A DNA stretch of 64,000 nucleotides from Tianweitania aestuarii (GCF_018457165.1 NZ_JAFMNX010000001.1:930001-994000), one strand, 5' to 3'; counted from the first letter of the stretch, positions 38,329 to 47,034 are shown. Translations and numbers: made by a program. Notes: generated by a model from the sequence alone, not told the origin.

Positions 38329-39201
38329 TCAGCGGTCCAGGTTCTTGCCGACGGCGCGCATGATGAACAGCGCGACGATATTGGCGAGCACGATTGCGAT
38401 AACGCCACCAGCCGAAGCACCGCCGACATCATAGCCGAGAAGCGCCGTGCGGTAGATCAGGAAGGGTAGGTTGGTAGAAGCATAGCCAGGGCCGCCATTG
38501 GTGGTGACCAGGATTTCGGCATAAACGCCAAGCAGGAAGATGGTCTGGATCAAAACCACAACGGTGATCGCGCGCGCCATATGCGGCAGCGTCAGATACC
38601 AGAAACGTGCAACGAGCCCGGCGCCGTCCATTTCGGCGGCTTCCTTCTGTTCGCCATCCAGCGACTGCAACGAGGTCAGCAGAATCAGCGTGGCGAAAGG
38701 CAACCACTGCCAGGCGACGATGATGATGATCGAAAGGAGCGGATATTGCGCGAACCAGTCGATCGGCCGCGCGCCGAAGAACTGAAAGATATCGGCGAGA
38801 ACGCCATAGCCGGGATGCATGATCATGTTCTTCCAGATCAGCGCCGCAACCGGCGGCATCACGAAGAACGGCGAGATCACGAGAATACGGACAAGGCCTT
38901 GCCCGAACATCGGCTGGTCAAGCAGCAGCGCCAGCGCAATGCCGCCGAAGATGGTGATCATCAACACGCCGCCCACAAGCAGAAGCGTGTTCCAGATCGA
39001 TTCGAAGAAGGCGGGATCGCTATAGAAATATTGGTAGTTGAACAGGCCGGCCCAGGAGACATTGGCCGGGTTGAGGAGATTGTAGTTCTGGAACGAGAAC
39101 CACAGGGTCATCCCCAGCGGCACGATCATCCAGACCAGCAGCAAAAGCACCGAGGGCATCATCATGATGCGGGCGAGGGTCCGGGTCTGTCTCGTAGCCA
39201 T
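38329..39201 (-). CDS. smoF: Sorbitol/mannitol ABC transporter permease, MalF type
   Basis: The 290-aa membrane protein has six hydrophobic segments, starting with IMMMPSVLLLLVWMIVPLGMTLWFSFQNYNL, and the EAA-type loop KEAAEMDGAGLVARFWYLTLPHM. It pairs with SmoG to form the channel. Upstream, two strong hairpins separate it from the binding-protein gene, which probably sets a lower expression level for the permeases. Confidence 0.93.
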   Translation of the reverse strand: MATRQTRTLARIMMMPSVLLLLVWMIVPLGMTLWFSFQNYNLLNPANVSWAGLFNYQYFYSDPAFFESIWNTLLLVGGVLMITIFGGIALALLLDQPMFGQGLVRILVISPFFVMPPVAALIWKNMIMHPGYGVLADIFQFFGARPIDWFAQYPLLSIIIIVAWQWLPFATLILLTSLQSLDGEQKEAAEMDGAGLVARFWYLTLPHMARAITVVVLIQTIFLLGVYAEILVTTNGGPGYASTNLPFLIYRTALLGYDVGGASAGGVIAIVLANIVALFIMRAVGKNLDR

Positions 39202-39255
39202 TGTGTTTCCCCAGTCTGTGCTTCAACGGCGGCACAGTTGATCTATCAGACACAA

Positions 39256-39283
39256 GAAAATCGCCCGACACAAGCCGGGCGAT
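39256..39283 (-). terminator. Attenuator/partial terminator hairpin between smoE and smoF
   Basis: Read on the minus strand, ATCGCCCG pairs with CGGGCGAT (39276-39283 with 39260-39267) around an 8-base loop, then TTTTCTTG. This resembles an intrinsic terminator after the binding-protein gene. Readthrough would still allow the permease genes to be expressed. Confidence 0.65.
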
Positions 39284-39287
39284 GAAG

Positions 39288-39315
39288 GTTGCCGAAACCA
39301 GGCGGTTCCGGCAAC
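39288..39315 (-). other. Second intercistronic hairpin between smoE and smoF
   Basis: GTTGCCGGAACC and GGTTTCGGCAAC (minus strand) form a 12-bp stem with one G-U pair and a 4-base loop. It lies 19 bases after the smoE stop, before the attenuator hairpin. It could block 3' exonucleases and stabilise the smoE message. Confidence 0.6.
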
Positions 39316-39334
39316 GCAAGCCTTGAACAGGCGC

Positions 39335-40651
39335 TTACTTGATGTAGCCGCCGCGCGTCATCTCACGGGTGCTGACCTGCTGAGCCTGAGCCAGCGCATC
39401 ATCAACGCTGGTCTGGCCGGCAAGGGCTGCCGAGAACAGCTGGCCAACGGTCGTGCCGAGGCTCTGGAACTCGGGGATCGAAACCCACTGACCGCCGATA
39501 TACGGAACCGGCTTCACAGTCGGCTTCGTGATGTTGGCAGCCTGGATCGCCTTGAAGGTCGGCTCAGCGAACGGCTCCTTCTTGTATTCCGCGTTCTCGT
39601 AGAGCGAGGTGCGCGTGCCGGGAGGAACGGCAGCCCAGCTTTCCTTGGATGCAACGAGCTCGGTGTAACCCTTGCTGGTCGCCCAGGAGATAAACTTCTG
39701 CGCAGCGTCAGCCTTGGTCGAACCGGCCGGAATGGCGAGGTTCCAGGACCACAGCCAGTTGCCATGGTTGTCTACGCCTTCCTTGGACGGGAACATTGCG
39801 TAGCCAACCTTGTCGGCAACCGTCGAGTTCTTCGGATCGGCGACGAAGGAAGCGGCAACCGTCGCGTCCATCCACATGCCGCACTGGCCCTGCTGGAACA
39901 GCGTCAGGTTCTCGTTAAAGCCGTTGGAAGAGGCACCGGACGGACCGGCATCCTTCATCAGGTTAACGTAGAACTGCAGCGATTCCTTCCACTCTGGCTG
40001 ATCGAACTGAGGCTTCCAGTTCTCGTCGAACCAGCGGCCGCCGAACGAATTGTTGAGCGCGGTGAGGAACGCCATGTTCTCGCCCCAGCCAGCCTTGCCG
40101 CGAAGGCAGATGCCGCTGAGATTGGCGTCGCGATCGGTGATCTTGCGCGCAGCGTCGGCGATGAACTCCCAGGTCGGGTCTTCCGGCATGGTGATGCCGG
40201 CCTTCTCGAACAGGTCGGTGCGATACATAAGCATCGCAGACTCGCCGTAGAAGGGCGCAGCATAAAGCTTACCGTCCATTTCCAAGCCGCTGCGGATCGA
40301 AGGCAGCAGATCGTCGACGTCGTAATCGGCACCGAGATTGTCGAGCGGCAGGAGCCAGCCCTGCTTGGCCCAGATCGGTACTTCGTAGTTGCCGATGGTC
40401 ATGACGTCATACTGGCCGCCCTTGGTGGCGACGTCAGTCGTGACGCGCTCGCGCAGGACGTTTTCTTCCAGCGTCACCCAGTTCAACTGGATGTCCGGGT
40501 TCTTGGTGGTGAAGTCTTCCGTCAGCGACTGCATGCGGATCATGTCGCCATTGTTGACGGTCGCAATGGTCAGCGTGGTCGACTGAGCCTGTGCGGTGCC
40601 GGCGATCGCCAGCATCGAACACGCGCCGAGCATCAATGTTTTCAGCTTCAT
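39335..40651 (-). CDS. smoE: Sorbitol/mannitol ABC transporter substrate-binding protein
   Basis: The 438-aa periplasmic protein has a signal peptide (MKLKTLMLGACSMLAIAGTAQA) and the CUT1 binding-protein fold: LTIATVNNGDMIRMQSLTEDF, PIWAKQGWLLPLDNLG, MYRTDLFEKAGITMPEDPTWEF, and GNWLWSWNLAIPAGSTK. A strong GGGGAGGT precedes the ATG at 40651. The polyol assignment comes from the overall match to SmoE-like proteins and the downstream mannitol dehydrogenase, not from ligand residues. It is first in the transporter operon. Confidence 0.92.
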   Translation of the reverse strand: MKLKTLMLGACSMLAIAGTAQAQSTTLTIATVNNGDMIRMQSLTEDFTTKNPDIQLNWVTLEENVLRERVTTDVATKGGQYDVMTIGNYEVPIWAKQGWLLPLDNLGADYDVDDLLPSIRSGLEMDGKLYAAPFYGESAMLMYRTDLFEKAGITMPEDPTWEFIADAARKITDRDANLSGICLRGKAGWGENMAFLTALNNSFGGRWFDENWKPQFDQPEWKESLQFYVNLMKDAGPSGASSNGFNENLTLFQQGQCGMWMDATVAASFVADPKNSTVADKVGYAMFPSKEGVDNHGNWLWSWNLAIPAGSTKADAAQKFISWATSKGYTELVASKESWAAVPPGTRTSLYENAEYKKEPFAEPTFKAIQAANITKPTVKPVPYIGGQWVSIPEFQSLGTTVGQLFSAALAGQTSVDDALAQAQQVSTREMTRGGYIK

Positions 40652-40709
40652 CCTGTACCTCCCCTTTGGGCTTTTGAGCAAATGCCTCGCCTTGGCGAAT
40701 GTCCAAAGC

Positions 40710-40725
40710 TTGACGGCTGAGTCAA
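40710..40725 (-). promoter_or_regulatory. Inverted repeat in the smoE promoter region
   Basis: TTGAC and GTCAA are separated by 6 bases in the 135-base gap between lysR and smoE. On the minus strand the first arm could also serve as a -35 box (TTGACT). It is a candidate operator or promoter element for the polyol operon; the motif is short and could be chance. Confidence 0.3.
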
Positions 40726-40786
40726 TAAAATTCTCTTGCTGCAATGCAACGAAAGCGCGGCTTTCGCGCCTTTTTGCGAGCAAGCA

Positions 40787-41686
40787 CTAGTTAGGTCTGA
40801 CACTAAACTGGTCCAGTAGCCAATCACGAAAAGCGCGAATTTTCGGGACGTTGCGCCGTGTGTCGGCGTGGATGAGCCAGTAGCTTTGACCATCGAGACC
40901 CAGATGCTCGAACGGTTGAACCAAGGCTCCGCTGCGTAAAGCGTCTGTGAAAAACATCGGCGTCAGCATGGCGACCCCATTGCCGGCAAGGGCGGCATTG
41001 GCAACGATCGCCTGTGATCCCAAGTCGTGATGCGGCCGCTCGGCCAGGCTGTCTGGCGGCAGGCCGACACTGCGGAGCCACAGCGGCCACCACGGGTCTG
41101 ATGCGTCGATGATCGGAAGCTGCAGCAGGTCGCGCGGTTCTGTCAGTGGCCCGGTGCGCTCGAGAAGCTTCGGGCTGAGCATGGGGGTGAAGGTGATCGG
41201 CATTAATTGATGGGCGGTGAGGCCCGGCCACTTTCCGTGGCCGCCGCGAATGCCGACATCGACCTGTTCGCGCGAAAAATCACGGTTCCGTGGCTCCGTG
41301 TCCAGCCTGACTGCGATATGGGGATGCTCCAGCTGAAACAGGCCGAGGCGTGGGGCGAGCCAGTTCGAGGCAAAGGTGACGGCGCTCGACACGGCGAGCA
41401 CGGAGCGGCTTTCTCCGCGTGCATCCTTGTAGGCGTCCCGCAAACGCTCGAATGCATCGCTTACCGTTGGACTGAAGCGCGCGCCGACCTCCGTCAGCGC
41501 GACCTGGCGCGGCTGGCGCAGGAAGAGGGGCGCTCCGACGCGCTCTTCGAGGATCTTGATCTGGTAGCTGACGGCCGCTTGCGTCATGCCGAGCTCCTGC
41601 GCCGCCTTCGTGAACGACAACAGCCGCGCGGCCGCTTCGAACACCCGGAGCGCGGCAAGCGGAGGAAGGTCCGACGCTTCAGCCAT
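40787..41686 (-). CDS. LysR family transcriptional regulator (GcvA-like)
   Basis: The 299-aa protein has an N-terminal winged helix-turn-helix (PPLAALRVFEAAARLLSFTKAAQELGMTQAAVSYQIKILEERVG) and a periplasmic-binding-protein-like effector domain (about 95-290). The helix pattern resembles the GcvA group. It lies directly upstream of the polyol operon on the same strand and is divergent from a DUF1127-like small gene. Either, both or neither may be its target. The effector is unknown. Confidence 0.9.
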   Translation of the reverse strand: MAEASDLPPLAALRVFEAAARLLSFTKAAQELGMTQAAVSYQIKILEERVGAPLFLRQPRQVALTEVGARFSPTVSDAFERLRDAYKDARGESRSVLAVSSAVTFASNWLAPRLGLFQLEHPHIAVRLDTEPRNRDFSREQVDVGIRGGHGKWPGLTAHQLMPITFTPMLSPKLLERTGPLTEPRDLLQLPIIDASDPWWPLWLRSVGLPPDSLAERPHHDLGSQAIVANAALAGNGVAMLTPMFFTDALRSGALVQPFEHLGLDGQSYWLIHADTRRNVPKIRAFRDWLLDQFSVRPN

Positions 41687-41778
41687 TAATGCTCCTTATG
41701 CATCCTGATCGAGGTTCGATTGGATCAATAGACGCTGAAGGCGCACCTGTCTGCAAGAAGCAGATCAGGAGAAAGATC

Positions 41779-42003
41779 ATGGAAAGCGGTCATGCGATTC
41801 CGGAAAGAACCAGAATCTATCGGCTATCGCGGTTGTTTTCAGCCCTTATGGCGGTGATGAAGCGGCCGCAGAGCCATGCGAGGCCGATCCGCCTTTATCG
41901 CGACGAGCTGACGCCGCACCTGGCGCGAGATCTCGGGTTGAGCGATGTCATGAACAAGCCCAGCCTATCGCCAGGGATCGTCGAGCAGGCGCCGCGTTTC
42001 TGA
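41779..42003 (+). CDS. Small DUF1127-like protein
   Basis: The 74-aa protein is basic, with an amphipathic helical middle (RLSRLFSALMAVMKRP) and a C-terminal motif RDELTPHLARDLGLSD that resembles the DUF1127 pattern (L-x-D-x-G-L at its end). DUF1127 proteins in alphaproteobacteria include small RNA-binding or growth-modulating proteins; that link is tentative here. GGAGAAAG precedes the ATG. It is divergent from the LysR gene, an arrangement that often reflects regulation by the LysR protein. Confidence 0.7.
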   Translation: MESGHAIPERTRIYRLSRLFSALMAVMKRPQSHARPIRLYRDELTPHLARDLGLSDVMNKPSLSPGIVEQAPRF

Positions 42004-42012
42004 GGCGCCTGC
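41985..42012. other. Hairpin at the end of the DUF1127-like gene
   Basis: GCAGGCGCC (41985-41993) and GGCGCCTGC (42004-42012) form a perfect 9-bp stem with a 10-base loop containing the stop codon. There is no T-run. It lies between convergent genes and may act as a shared 3'-end structure. Confidence 0.45.
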
Positions 42013-42024
42013 CATCGAAACGGT

Positions 42025-42786
42025 CTATTCCGGCAGCCGGAAGGTCTTGAAGCGGTTGTCGCGGACATGGAACAGTTGGCCAGTCTCGGTGCGGTCCGTA
42101 CCTGAGATGGCCACGATACGCTCGGCAACCTCGCTCGCGGTCGGCAGGGTTGCGGGATCTTCGCCGGGAACAGCCTGCGCGCGCATCGCCGTGCGCGTGG
42201 CGCCAGGATCCACCGCGTTGACACGCAAGGTCATGTTCTTCGTTTCATCCGCCCAGCTGCGGGCAAGCGCTTCGACGGCTGCCTTGGACGCGGCATAGGG
42301 GCCCCAGTAGGCACGCGGATTGGCGGCAGCGCCCGAAGACAGAAGCAGCGCGCGGCCGGCTTCGCTTTGGCGCAGCAGCGGATCCACCGAACGGATCAAG
42401 CGCCAGGTCGCGTTGACATTGAGCGTCATGACCTTTTCGAACACCTTGGCCTCGACATGCCCGATCGGTGCGATCACGCCGAGAACGCCGGCATTGGCAA
42501 CGAGGATGTCGAGCTTCTTCCAGCGCTCGAAGATCGCGCCGCCGAGCCGATCGATGCCGGCCATGTCGCCGAGATCGAGCGGCACAAGCGTGGCTTCGCC
42601 CTTGCCGGTGCGCTGGTGTTCCTGCTTGATGTCGTCGTCGAGGTCTTCGAGGCCACCCACCGTGCGCGCCACGGCAATGACATGCGCGCCGGCTGCCGCC
42701 ATCTGCTTGGCGATGTGATAGCCGATGCCGCGCGATGCGCCGGTCACCAGCGCGATTTGTCCGGTCAGATCAGGGGCAGTGCTCAT
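42025..42786 (-). CDS. SDR family oxidoreductase
   Basis: The 253-aa short-chain dehydrogenase has the Rossmann motif VTGASRGIGYHIA, VANAGVLG, the catalytic Ser in LLLSSGAA, and Tyr-x3-Lys in YAASKAA. Next is VNAVDPGATRT. The substrate is not evident. The ATG at 42786 (MSTAPDLTG) gives a normal N-terminus; the upstream in-frame start at 42888 has no support. It is divergent from the guanidinium exporter gene. Confidence 0.9.
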   Translation of the reverse strand: MSTAPDLTGQIALVTGASRGIGYHIAKQMAAAGAHVIAVARTVGGLEDLDDDIKQEHQRTGKGEATLVPLDLGDMAGIDRLGGAIFERWKKLDILVANAGVLGVIAPIGHVEAKVFEKVMTLNVNATWRLIRSVDPLLRQSEAGRALLLSSGAAANPRAYWGPYAASKAAVEALARSWADETKNMTLRVNAVDPGATRTAMRAQAVPGEDPATLPTASEVAERIVAISGTDRTETGQLFHVRDNRFKTFRLPE

Positions 42787-42904
42787 GGGGCTCAGTCCAG
42801 CTTCGGATCGTTGAAAACTGAGAGGCTGATAGCGGGATTTCGGGTCGCGAGGAACCCCGAGGTGAAGCGACCTTGTCGCGCGGATCATCGTCGCCTAGGT
42901 AGGA

Positions 42905-42970
42905 CCGTGTCGGGACGACCCGGTTTTTAAAGGATATGGATGGGGACGACCTCATCGCCTCTCATAGGAG
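42905..42970 (+). promoter_or_regulatory. Guanidine-II (mini-ykkC) riboswitch
   Basis: Two hairpins with identical ACGA loops stand in tandem. The first is CGGG/CCCG (42911-42922). The second is a 7-bp stem, GATGGGG/CCTCATC (42939-42956, one G-U pair). ACGR loops on two short stems are the hallmark of the guanidine-II aptamer. The linker is 16 bases. The second hairpin ends 9 bases before the AGGAG ribosome site (42966-42970) of an SMR transporter with guanidinium-exporter residues, so control of translation is likely. Confidence 0.88.
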
Positions 42971-42978
42971 ATCGGGCG

Positions 42979-43296
42979 ATGGCCTGGATCATTCTCATCA
43001 TTGCCGGCCTGTTTGAAGTGGGCTGGGCCGTGGGCCTCAAGTTCACCGAAGGCTTCACCCGCCTGGTTCCCACCGGCCTCACACTCCTGTCGATGATCGT
43101 CAGCCTTGGCCTGCTTGGCATCGCCCTGCGCACCCTGCCGCTCGGCACGGCTTATGCGATATGGACCGGTGTCGGCACGGTCGGCACGGCGATCCTCGGC
43201 GTGGTTCTGTTCGGGGAACCGGCTCAGGCGATGCGCATCGTTTGCATCGGGTTGATCGTCGCCGGCATCGTTGGCCTGAAGCTCGTCACGCCCTGA
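42979..43296 (+). CDS. sugE: SMR family guanidinium exporter (Gdx/SugE type)
   Basis: The 105-aa protein has four membrane helices and works as a dimeric proton-coupled exporter. Residues known to define the Gdx group are all here: Gly10, Glu13 (proton/substrate site), Trp16, Ser42 and Trp62. The motif [26 protein letters not shown] is typical. The ATG at 42979 follows AGGAG after the guanidine-II riboswitch, and the two together make guanidinium the likely substrate. A strong terminator follows. An upstream in-frame ATG at 42940 falls inside the riboswitch and is rejected. Confidence 0.94.
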   Translation: MAWIILIIAGLFEVGWAVGLKFTEGFTRLVPTGLTLLSMIVSLGLLGIALRTLPLGTAYAIWTGVGTVGTAILGVVLFGEPAQAMRIVCIGLIVAGIVGLKLVTP

Positions 43297-43304
43297 GCAA
43301 AGAA

Positions 43305-43331
43305 AAAGGCCGGCTTCGAGCCGGCCTTTCC
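43305..43331. terminator. Bidirectional terminator between sugE and purF
   Basis: AAAGGCCGGCT (43305-43315) pairs perfectly over 11 bases with AGCCGGCCTTT (43319-43329) around a TCG loop. An A-rich run lies on the left and T on the right, so it suits both convergent genes. Confidence 0.85.
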
Positions 43332-43357
43332 GATGCGATTACATAAACGAGAAGGGA

Positions 43358-44866
43358 TCAGCCGTTGCTGGCAAGCAGCGACAGCTTGTTGCCCATGGTC
43401 TCGCCATCCTTGTCGAGGAGGCGGGTCGGGTAATCGCCGGTGAAGTAGTGATCGGTGAACTGCGGGCGCGCATTGTTGCGCGGCTCGCCACCCACGGCGC
43501 GATACAGACCGTCGATCGACAGGAACTCGAGCGAGTCGGCGCCGATATAGCGGCACATGGCTTCGAGGCTGTCATACTGATTGGCGAGCAGCTTCTCGCG
43601 GTCGGGCGTGTCGATGCCGTAATAATCCGGATAATAGATCATCGGGCTCGCAACACGCAGATGCACTTCACGTGCACCGGCATCTCTAATCATTTGCACG
43701 ATCTTCAGCGACGTGGTGCCGCGAACGATCGAATCATCCACCAGCACGACACGCTTGTCTTCGATCATCGCGCGATTGGCCGAGTGCTTCAGCTTGACGC
43801 CGAAGGCGCGGATCTGCTGCGTCGGCTCGATGAAGGTGCGGCCGACATAATGATTGCGGATGATGCCGTATTCGAACGGGATGCCGCTTTCCTGCGCAAA
43901 GCCAAGCGCTGCCGGCGTGCCGCCATCGGGCACCGGCACCACGACATCGGCCTCGACCGGCGCTTCCTTGGCGAGGTTGATGCCCATGTTCTTGCGCGCA
44001 ACGTAAACGCTGCGCCCGCCGACAACTGAGTCGGGACGGGCGAAATACACATATTCGAACAGGCAAAGACGCTCCGGCTGGCCGTTGCCGGCCTTGCGCG
44101 AGTCGATCGAGATCGAACCATCCGGCTGGATCTCGCAGATGATGACTTCGCCATTTTCCACATCGCGCACGAACTTGGCGCCGATGATGTCGAGAGCGCA
44201 GGTCTCGGACGCAAAGATCGGCTTGCCGTCGAGCTCGCCCATCACGAGCGGGCGAATGCCGGTGGGGTCGCGTGCGGCGATCAGCTTGGTGCGCGTGATC
44301 GCCAACATGGAATAACCGCCTTCCATCTGCCGGATGGCATCGATGAAGCGGTCGCCGGTGGACTTGTAGCGCGAGCGCGCGATGAGATGCAGCACGACTT
44401 CCGTGTCGGAGGTCGACTGGCAGATCGCGCCGCCGGCAATGAGTTGACGGCGCAAGGTCAGGCCGTTGGTAAAATTGCCGTTATGGGCGATCGCGATGCC
44501 GCCGACTTCCAGTTCGGCAAACAAAGGCTGCACGTTGCGCAGCGCTACTTCGCCGGTGGTGGAATAGCGCACATGGCCCATGGCGATCGTGCCGGGCAGC
44601 TTCGCCAGTGTGACGGGATCGGTGTAGTGATCGCCAACGAGGCCCATGCGGCGCTCGGAATGAAAGCGAAGGCCGTCGAACGAAACGATGCCTGCCGCTT
44701 CCTGGCCGCGATGCTGGAGGGCATGCAGGCCAAGGGCCGTGAGCGTCGAAGCGTCGGGATGACCGAGAATGCCGAAGACGCCGCATTCTTCATGCAACTC
44801 GTCCGCGAAAACATCATCGTTCTCGGAACGGTGATCGTCCAAGGAGAGGTCCGCACCATGCATCAT
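43358..44866 (-). CDS. purF: Amidophosphoribosyltransferase
   Basis: PurF makes phosphoribosylamine from PRPP and glutamine, the first step of purine synthesis. The 502-aa protein has a short propeptide (about 27 residues) ending before the catalytic Cys28 in HEECGVFGILGH. The glutaminase domain has HALQHRGQEAAGI and GHVRYSTTG; the phosphoribosyltransferase domain has VVLVDDSIVRGTTS. AAGGG suits either of two adjacent ATG codons (44866, 44863). It follows cvpA, its classic neighbour. Confidence 0.96.
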   Translation of the reverse strand: MMHGADLSLDDHRSENDDVFADELHEECGVFGILGHPDASTLTALGLHALQHRGQEAAGIVSFDGLRFHSERRMGLVGDHYTDPVTLAKLPGTIAMGHVRYSTTGEVALRNVQPLFAELEVGGIAIAHNGNFTNGLTLRRQLIAGGAICQSTSDTEVVLHLIARSRYKSTGDRFIDAIRQMEGGYSMLAITRTKLIAARDPTGIRPLVMGELDGKPIFASETCALDIIGAKFVRDVENGEVIICEIQPDGSISIDSRKAGNGQPERLCLFEYVYFARPDSVVGGRSVYVARKNMGINLAKEAPVEADVVVPVPDGGTPAALGFAQESGIPFEYGIIRNHYVGRTFIEPTQQIRAFGVKLKHSANRAMIEDKRVVLVDDSIVRGTTSLKIVQMIRDAGAREVHLRVASPMIYYPDYYGIDTPDREKLLANQYDSLEAMCRYIGADSLEFLSIDGLYRAVGGEPRNNARPQFTDHYFTGDYPTRLLDKDGETMGNKLSLLASNG

Positions 44867-44953
44867 GAAGGCCCTTCAGCTCGCTCTGGCTGGCTTAAAG
44901 CGCGCATATAATGAAAGTCGGCGCGCTTGGCCACTCAGTTGTTCGTTACGAAG

Positions 44954-45586
44954 TCAATTCTGAGCCGGTTCACCTTCGGGCGCGGTATCGCTTTCCGGCG
45001 AGGCGTCGAACGGAGGAACGGCATCATTGGCAGATGGCTCGGCAGGCACTTCAGGCGCCGGCGTCGCTTCGTCTTCGTGGCCACGAATGCGGTCGATGAT
45101 GGACGTATCCGGATCGGACGGCAGCATCGCTTCGATCTTGGCACCGATATTTTCCAGCATCGGGCGCGACTTTGCGTAGGTCACCCAAGCCGGAGGATTG
45201 GCGCCCACCAGCCAGTTGAAGAACAACAGAGCGACGGCAACAACGAGGATGCCGCGGGCTGCGCCGTAAAGAAAGCCGAGGGTACGATCCAGCGCGCCGA
45301 CGCGGCTGTCGATGATGAAATCGGCAATCTTCATCGTGATGATCGTGACCAGGATCAAAGCAATCACGAAGACCAGCGCGGCAGATGCCGCGAGCGCCAG
45401 CTTCTCATTGTCGATGTAAGGCGTGAGATAGGGCAGGGCGACCGGATAAAGGAAGTAGGCTGCCGCAGCGGCTGCGATCCAGGACGCGATCGACAGGATT
45501 TCGCGCGAAAAGCCGCGAACCATGGCGAGCAGAGCGGATACGAGGGTGAACCCGATGAGGATTCCGTCGAGCAATGTGATCGGCAT
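44954..45586 (-). CDS. cvpA: CvpA family membrane protein
   Basis: CvpA was named for colicin V production and is often next to purF. The 210-aa inner-membrane protein has about four hydrophobic segments in the first 145 residues, starting MPITLLDGILIGFTLVSALLAMVRGFSREILSI, and the family's SRVGALDRTLGFLYGAARGILVV. An acidic, Pro/Ala-rich C-terminal tail (about 165-210) is probably disordered. AAGGGG precedes the ATG. The molecular function is unsettled. Confidence 0.92.
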   Translation of the reverse strand: MPITLLDGILIGFTLVSALLAMVRGFSREILSIASWIAAAAAAYFLYPVALPYLTPYIDNEKLALAASAALVFVIALILVTIITMKIADFIIDSRVGALDRTLGFLYGAARGILVVAVALLFFNWLVGANPPAWVTYAKSRPMLENIGAKIEAMLPSDPDTSIIDRIRGHEDEATPAPEVPAEPSANDAVPPFDASPESDTAPEGEPAQN

Positions 45587-45633
45587 GGTTCCCCTTAATC
45601 GCCGTCGAAACAGTTTGCGCCCGTGAAGGGCGT

Positions 45634-47034
45634 TTAGTCACCGTCAGAACTGCCGCGCTTTGTTGCGGCAATGCGTGCGACGAGATCGGCAAGAACGGAA
45701 GGCTGAAAAGATCGGGCGGAGAACGCGCCAGCGGCATCGTCACCCACGACTGGCATCGCTGCTTGTCTGAAACCGAGTTTTTCTGCTTCTTTCATCCGCT
45801 GCGACGCATGCGCCACGGGCCTGACCGCGCCCGAAAGGCTGATTTCGCCGAAATAAACGCAATCGGCAGGCAGAGCAAGGCCGGTCAGAGATGAGACGAG
45901 GGCAGCCGCGACGGCAAGATCGGCCGCGGGCTCGGTGATGCGGTAGCCGCCAGCGACGTTGAGATACACGTCATGCTGTGCAAAGCGCACGCCGCAATGG
46001 GTCTCCAGCACCGCCAGAACCATGGACAGGCGCGACGAATCCCAGCCGACAACGGCGCGGCGCGGCGTGCCGAGCGGTGAGGGGGCGACCAGCGCCTGGA
46101 TTTCCACCAGCACCGGCCGCGTGCCTTCCATGCCGGCGAAGACGGCAGCACCCGGCGATTTGATGCTGCGCTCGCCAAGGAAAAGCTCGGATGGGTTGGC
46201 GACCTCACGCAGACCCTTGTCAGACATTTCGAACACGCCGATCTCGTCAGTCGGGCCAAAGCGGTTCTTCACCGTGCGCAGGATGCGGTAATGATGGCCG
46301 CCTTCGCCTTCGAAATAGAGAACGCCATCCACCATGTGCTCAACCACGCGCGGACCCGCGATCTGACCTTCCTTGGTGACATGGCCGACCAGTACGATCG
46401 CCGCACCCGTCGACTTGGCGTAGCGGATCATCGCCTGCGCGGAGGAGCGAACCTGCGTCACCGTGCCGGGCGCGGAATCGGCCAGGTCGGTCCAGAGCGT
46501 CTGGATCGAATCGAGGATCACCAGATCGGGACGCTTGCCGTCCGTGATCGTCGCCAGAATGTCCTCGACATTGGTTTCGGCAGCCAGTTCAACCGGCGTG
46601 GAAGCAACACCGAGGCGCTGCGCGCGCAAGCGAATCTGCGCAACCGCTTCTTCGCCAGAAACATAAACAATGCGGTGGCCTTTGGAGGCGAGGGCCGCCG
46701 CGGCCTGGGTCAGGAGGGTCGACTTGCCGATGCCAGGATCGCCGCCGACGAGCAACGCCGAGCCGCGCACGAAACCGCCGCCGGTTGCACGATCAAGCTC
46801 GCCGATGCCGGAAATGATGCGCGGTGCATCTTCGATCTCGCCGTCGAGCGTGGTCAGGGTGACAGCACGCCCCTTGCGCGCCGAGCGCATGGAAGACGGG
46901 CCGCTGCCGATGCCGCCGGCCGTGCCTTCCTCGACCAGGGTGTTCCATTCGCCGCAGCCGTCACACTTGCCGGCCCAGCGCGTGTGAACCGTGCCGCAGT
47001 TCTGGCAGACGAATTGCGAGCGCGCCTTGGCCAT
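45634..47034 (-). CDS. radA: DNA repair protein RadA
   Basis: RadA is a RecA-like branch-migration ATPase used in recombinational repair. The 466-aa protein has the N-terminal C4 zinc finger (Cys10, Cys13, Cys24, Cys27 in FVCQNCGTVHTRWAGKCDGC), Walker A GGDPGIGKST, the RadA-specific KNRFG motif, and a C-terminal Lon-protease-like domain (SLSGAVRPVAHASQRMKEAEKLG). Its start overlaps the alr stop by one base (TGATG), so alr and radA are coupled. Confidence 0.96.
   Translation of the reverse strand: MAKARSQFVCQNCGTVHTRWAGKCDGCGEWNTLVEEGTAGGIGSGPSSMRSARKGRAVTLTTLDGEIEDAPRIISGIGELDRATGGGFVRGSALLVGGDPGIGKSTLLTQAAAALASKGHRIVYVSGEEAVAQIRLRAQRLGVASTPVELAAETNVEDILATITDGKRPDLVILDSIQTLWTDLADSAPGTVTQVRSSAQAMIRYAKSTGAAIVLVGHVTKEGQIAGPRVVEHMVDGVLYFEGEGGHHYRILRTVKNRFGPTDEIGVFEMSDKGLREVANPSELFLGERSIKSPGAAVFAGMEGTRPVLVEIQALVAPSPLGTPRRAVVGWDSSRLSMVLAVLETHCGVRFAQHDVYLNVAGGYRITEPAADLAVAAALVSSLTGLALPADCVYFGEISLSGAVRPVAHASQRMKEAEKLGFRQAAMPVVGDDAAGAFSARSFQPSVLADLVARIAATKRGSSDGD

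Noticed and set aside
39323-40720. A 465-codon open frame antisense to smoE
   Set aside because: It covers the smoE gene and its leader; no domain is seen.
42940-43296. sugE starting at ATG 42940
   Set aside because: That start lies inside the second riboswitch hairpin and adds 13 residues not found in SMR proteins; AGGAG serves the ATG at 42979.
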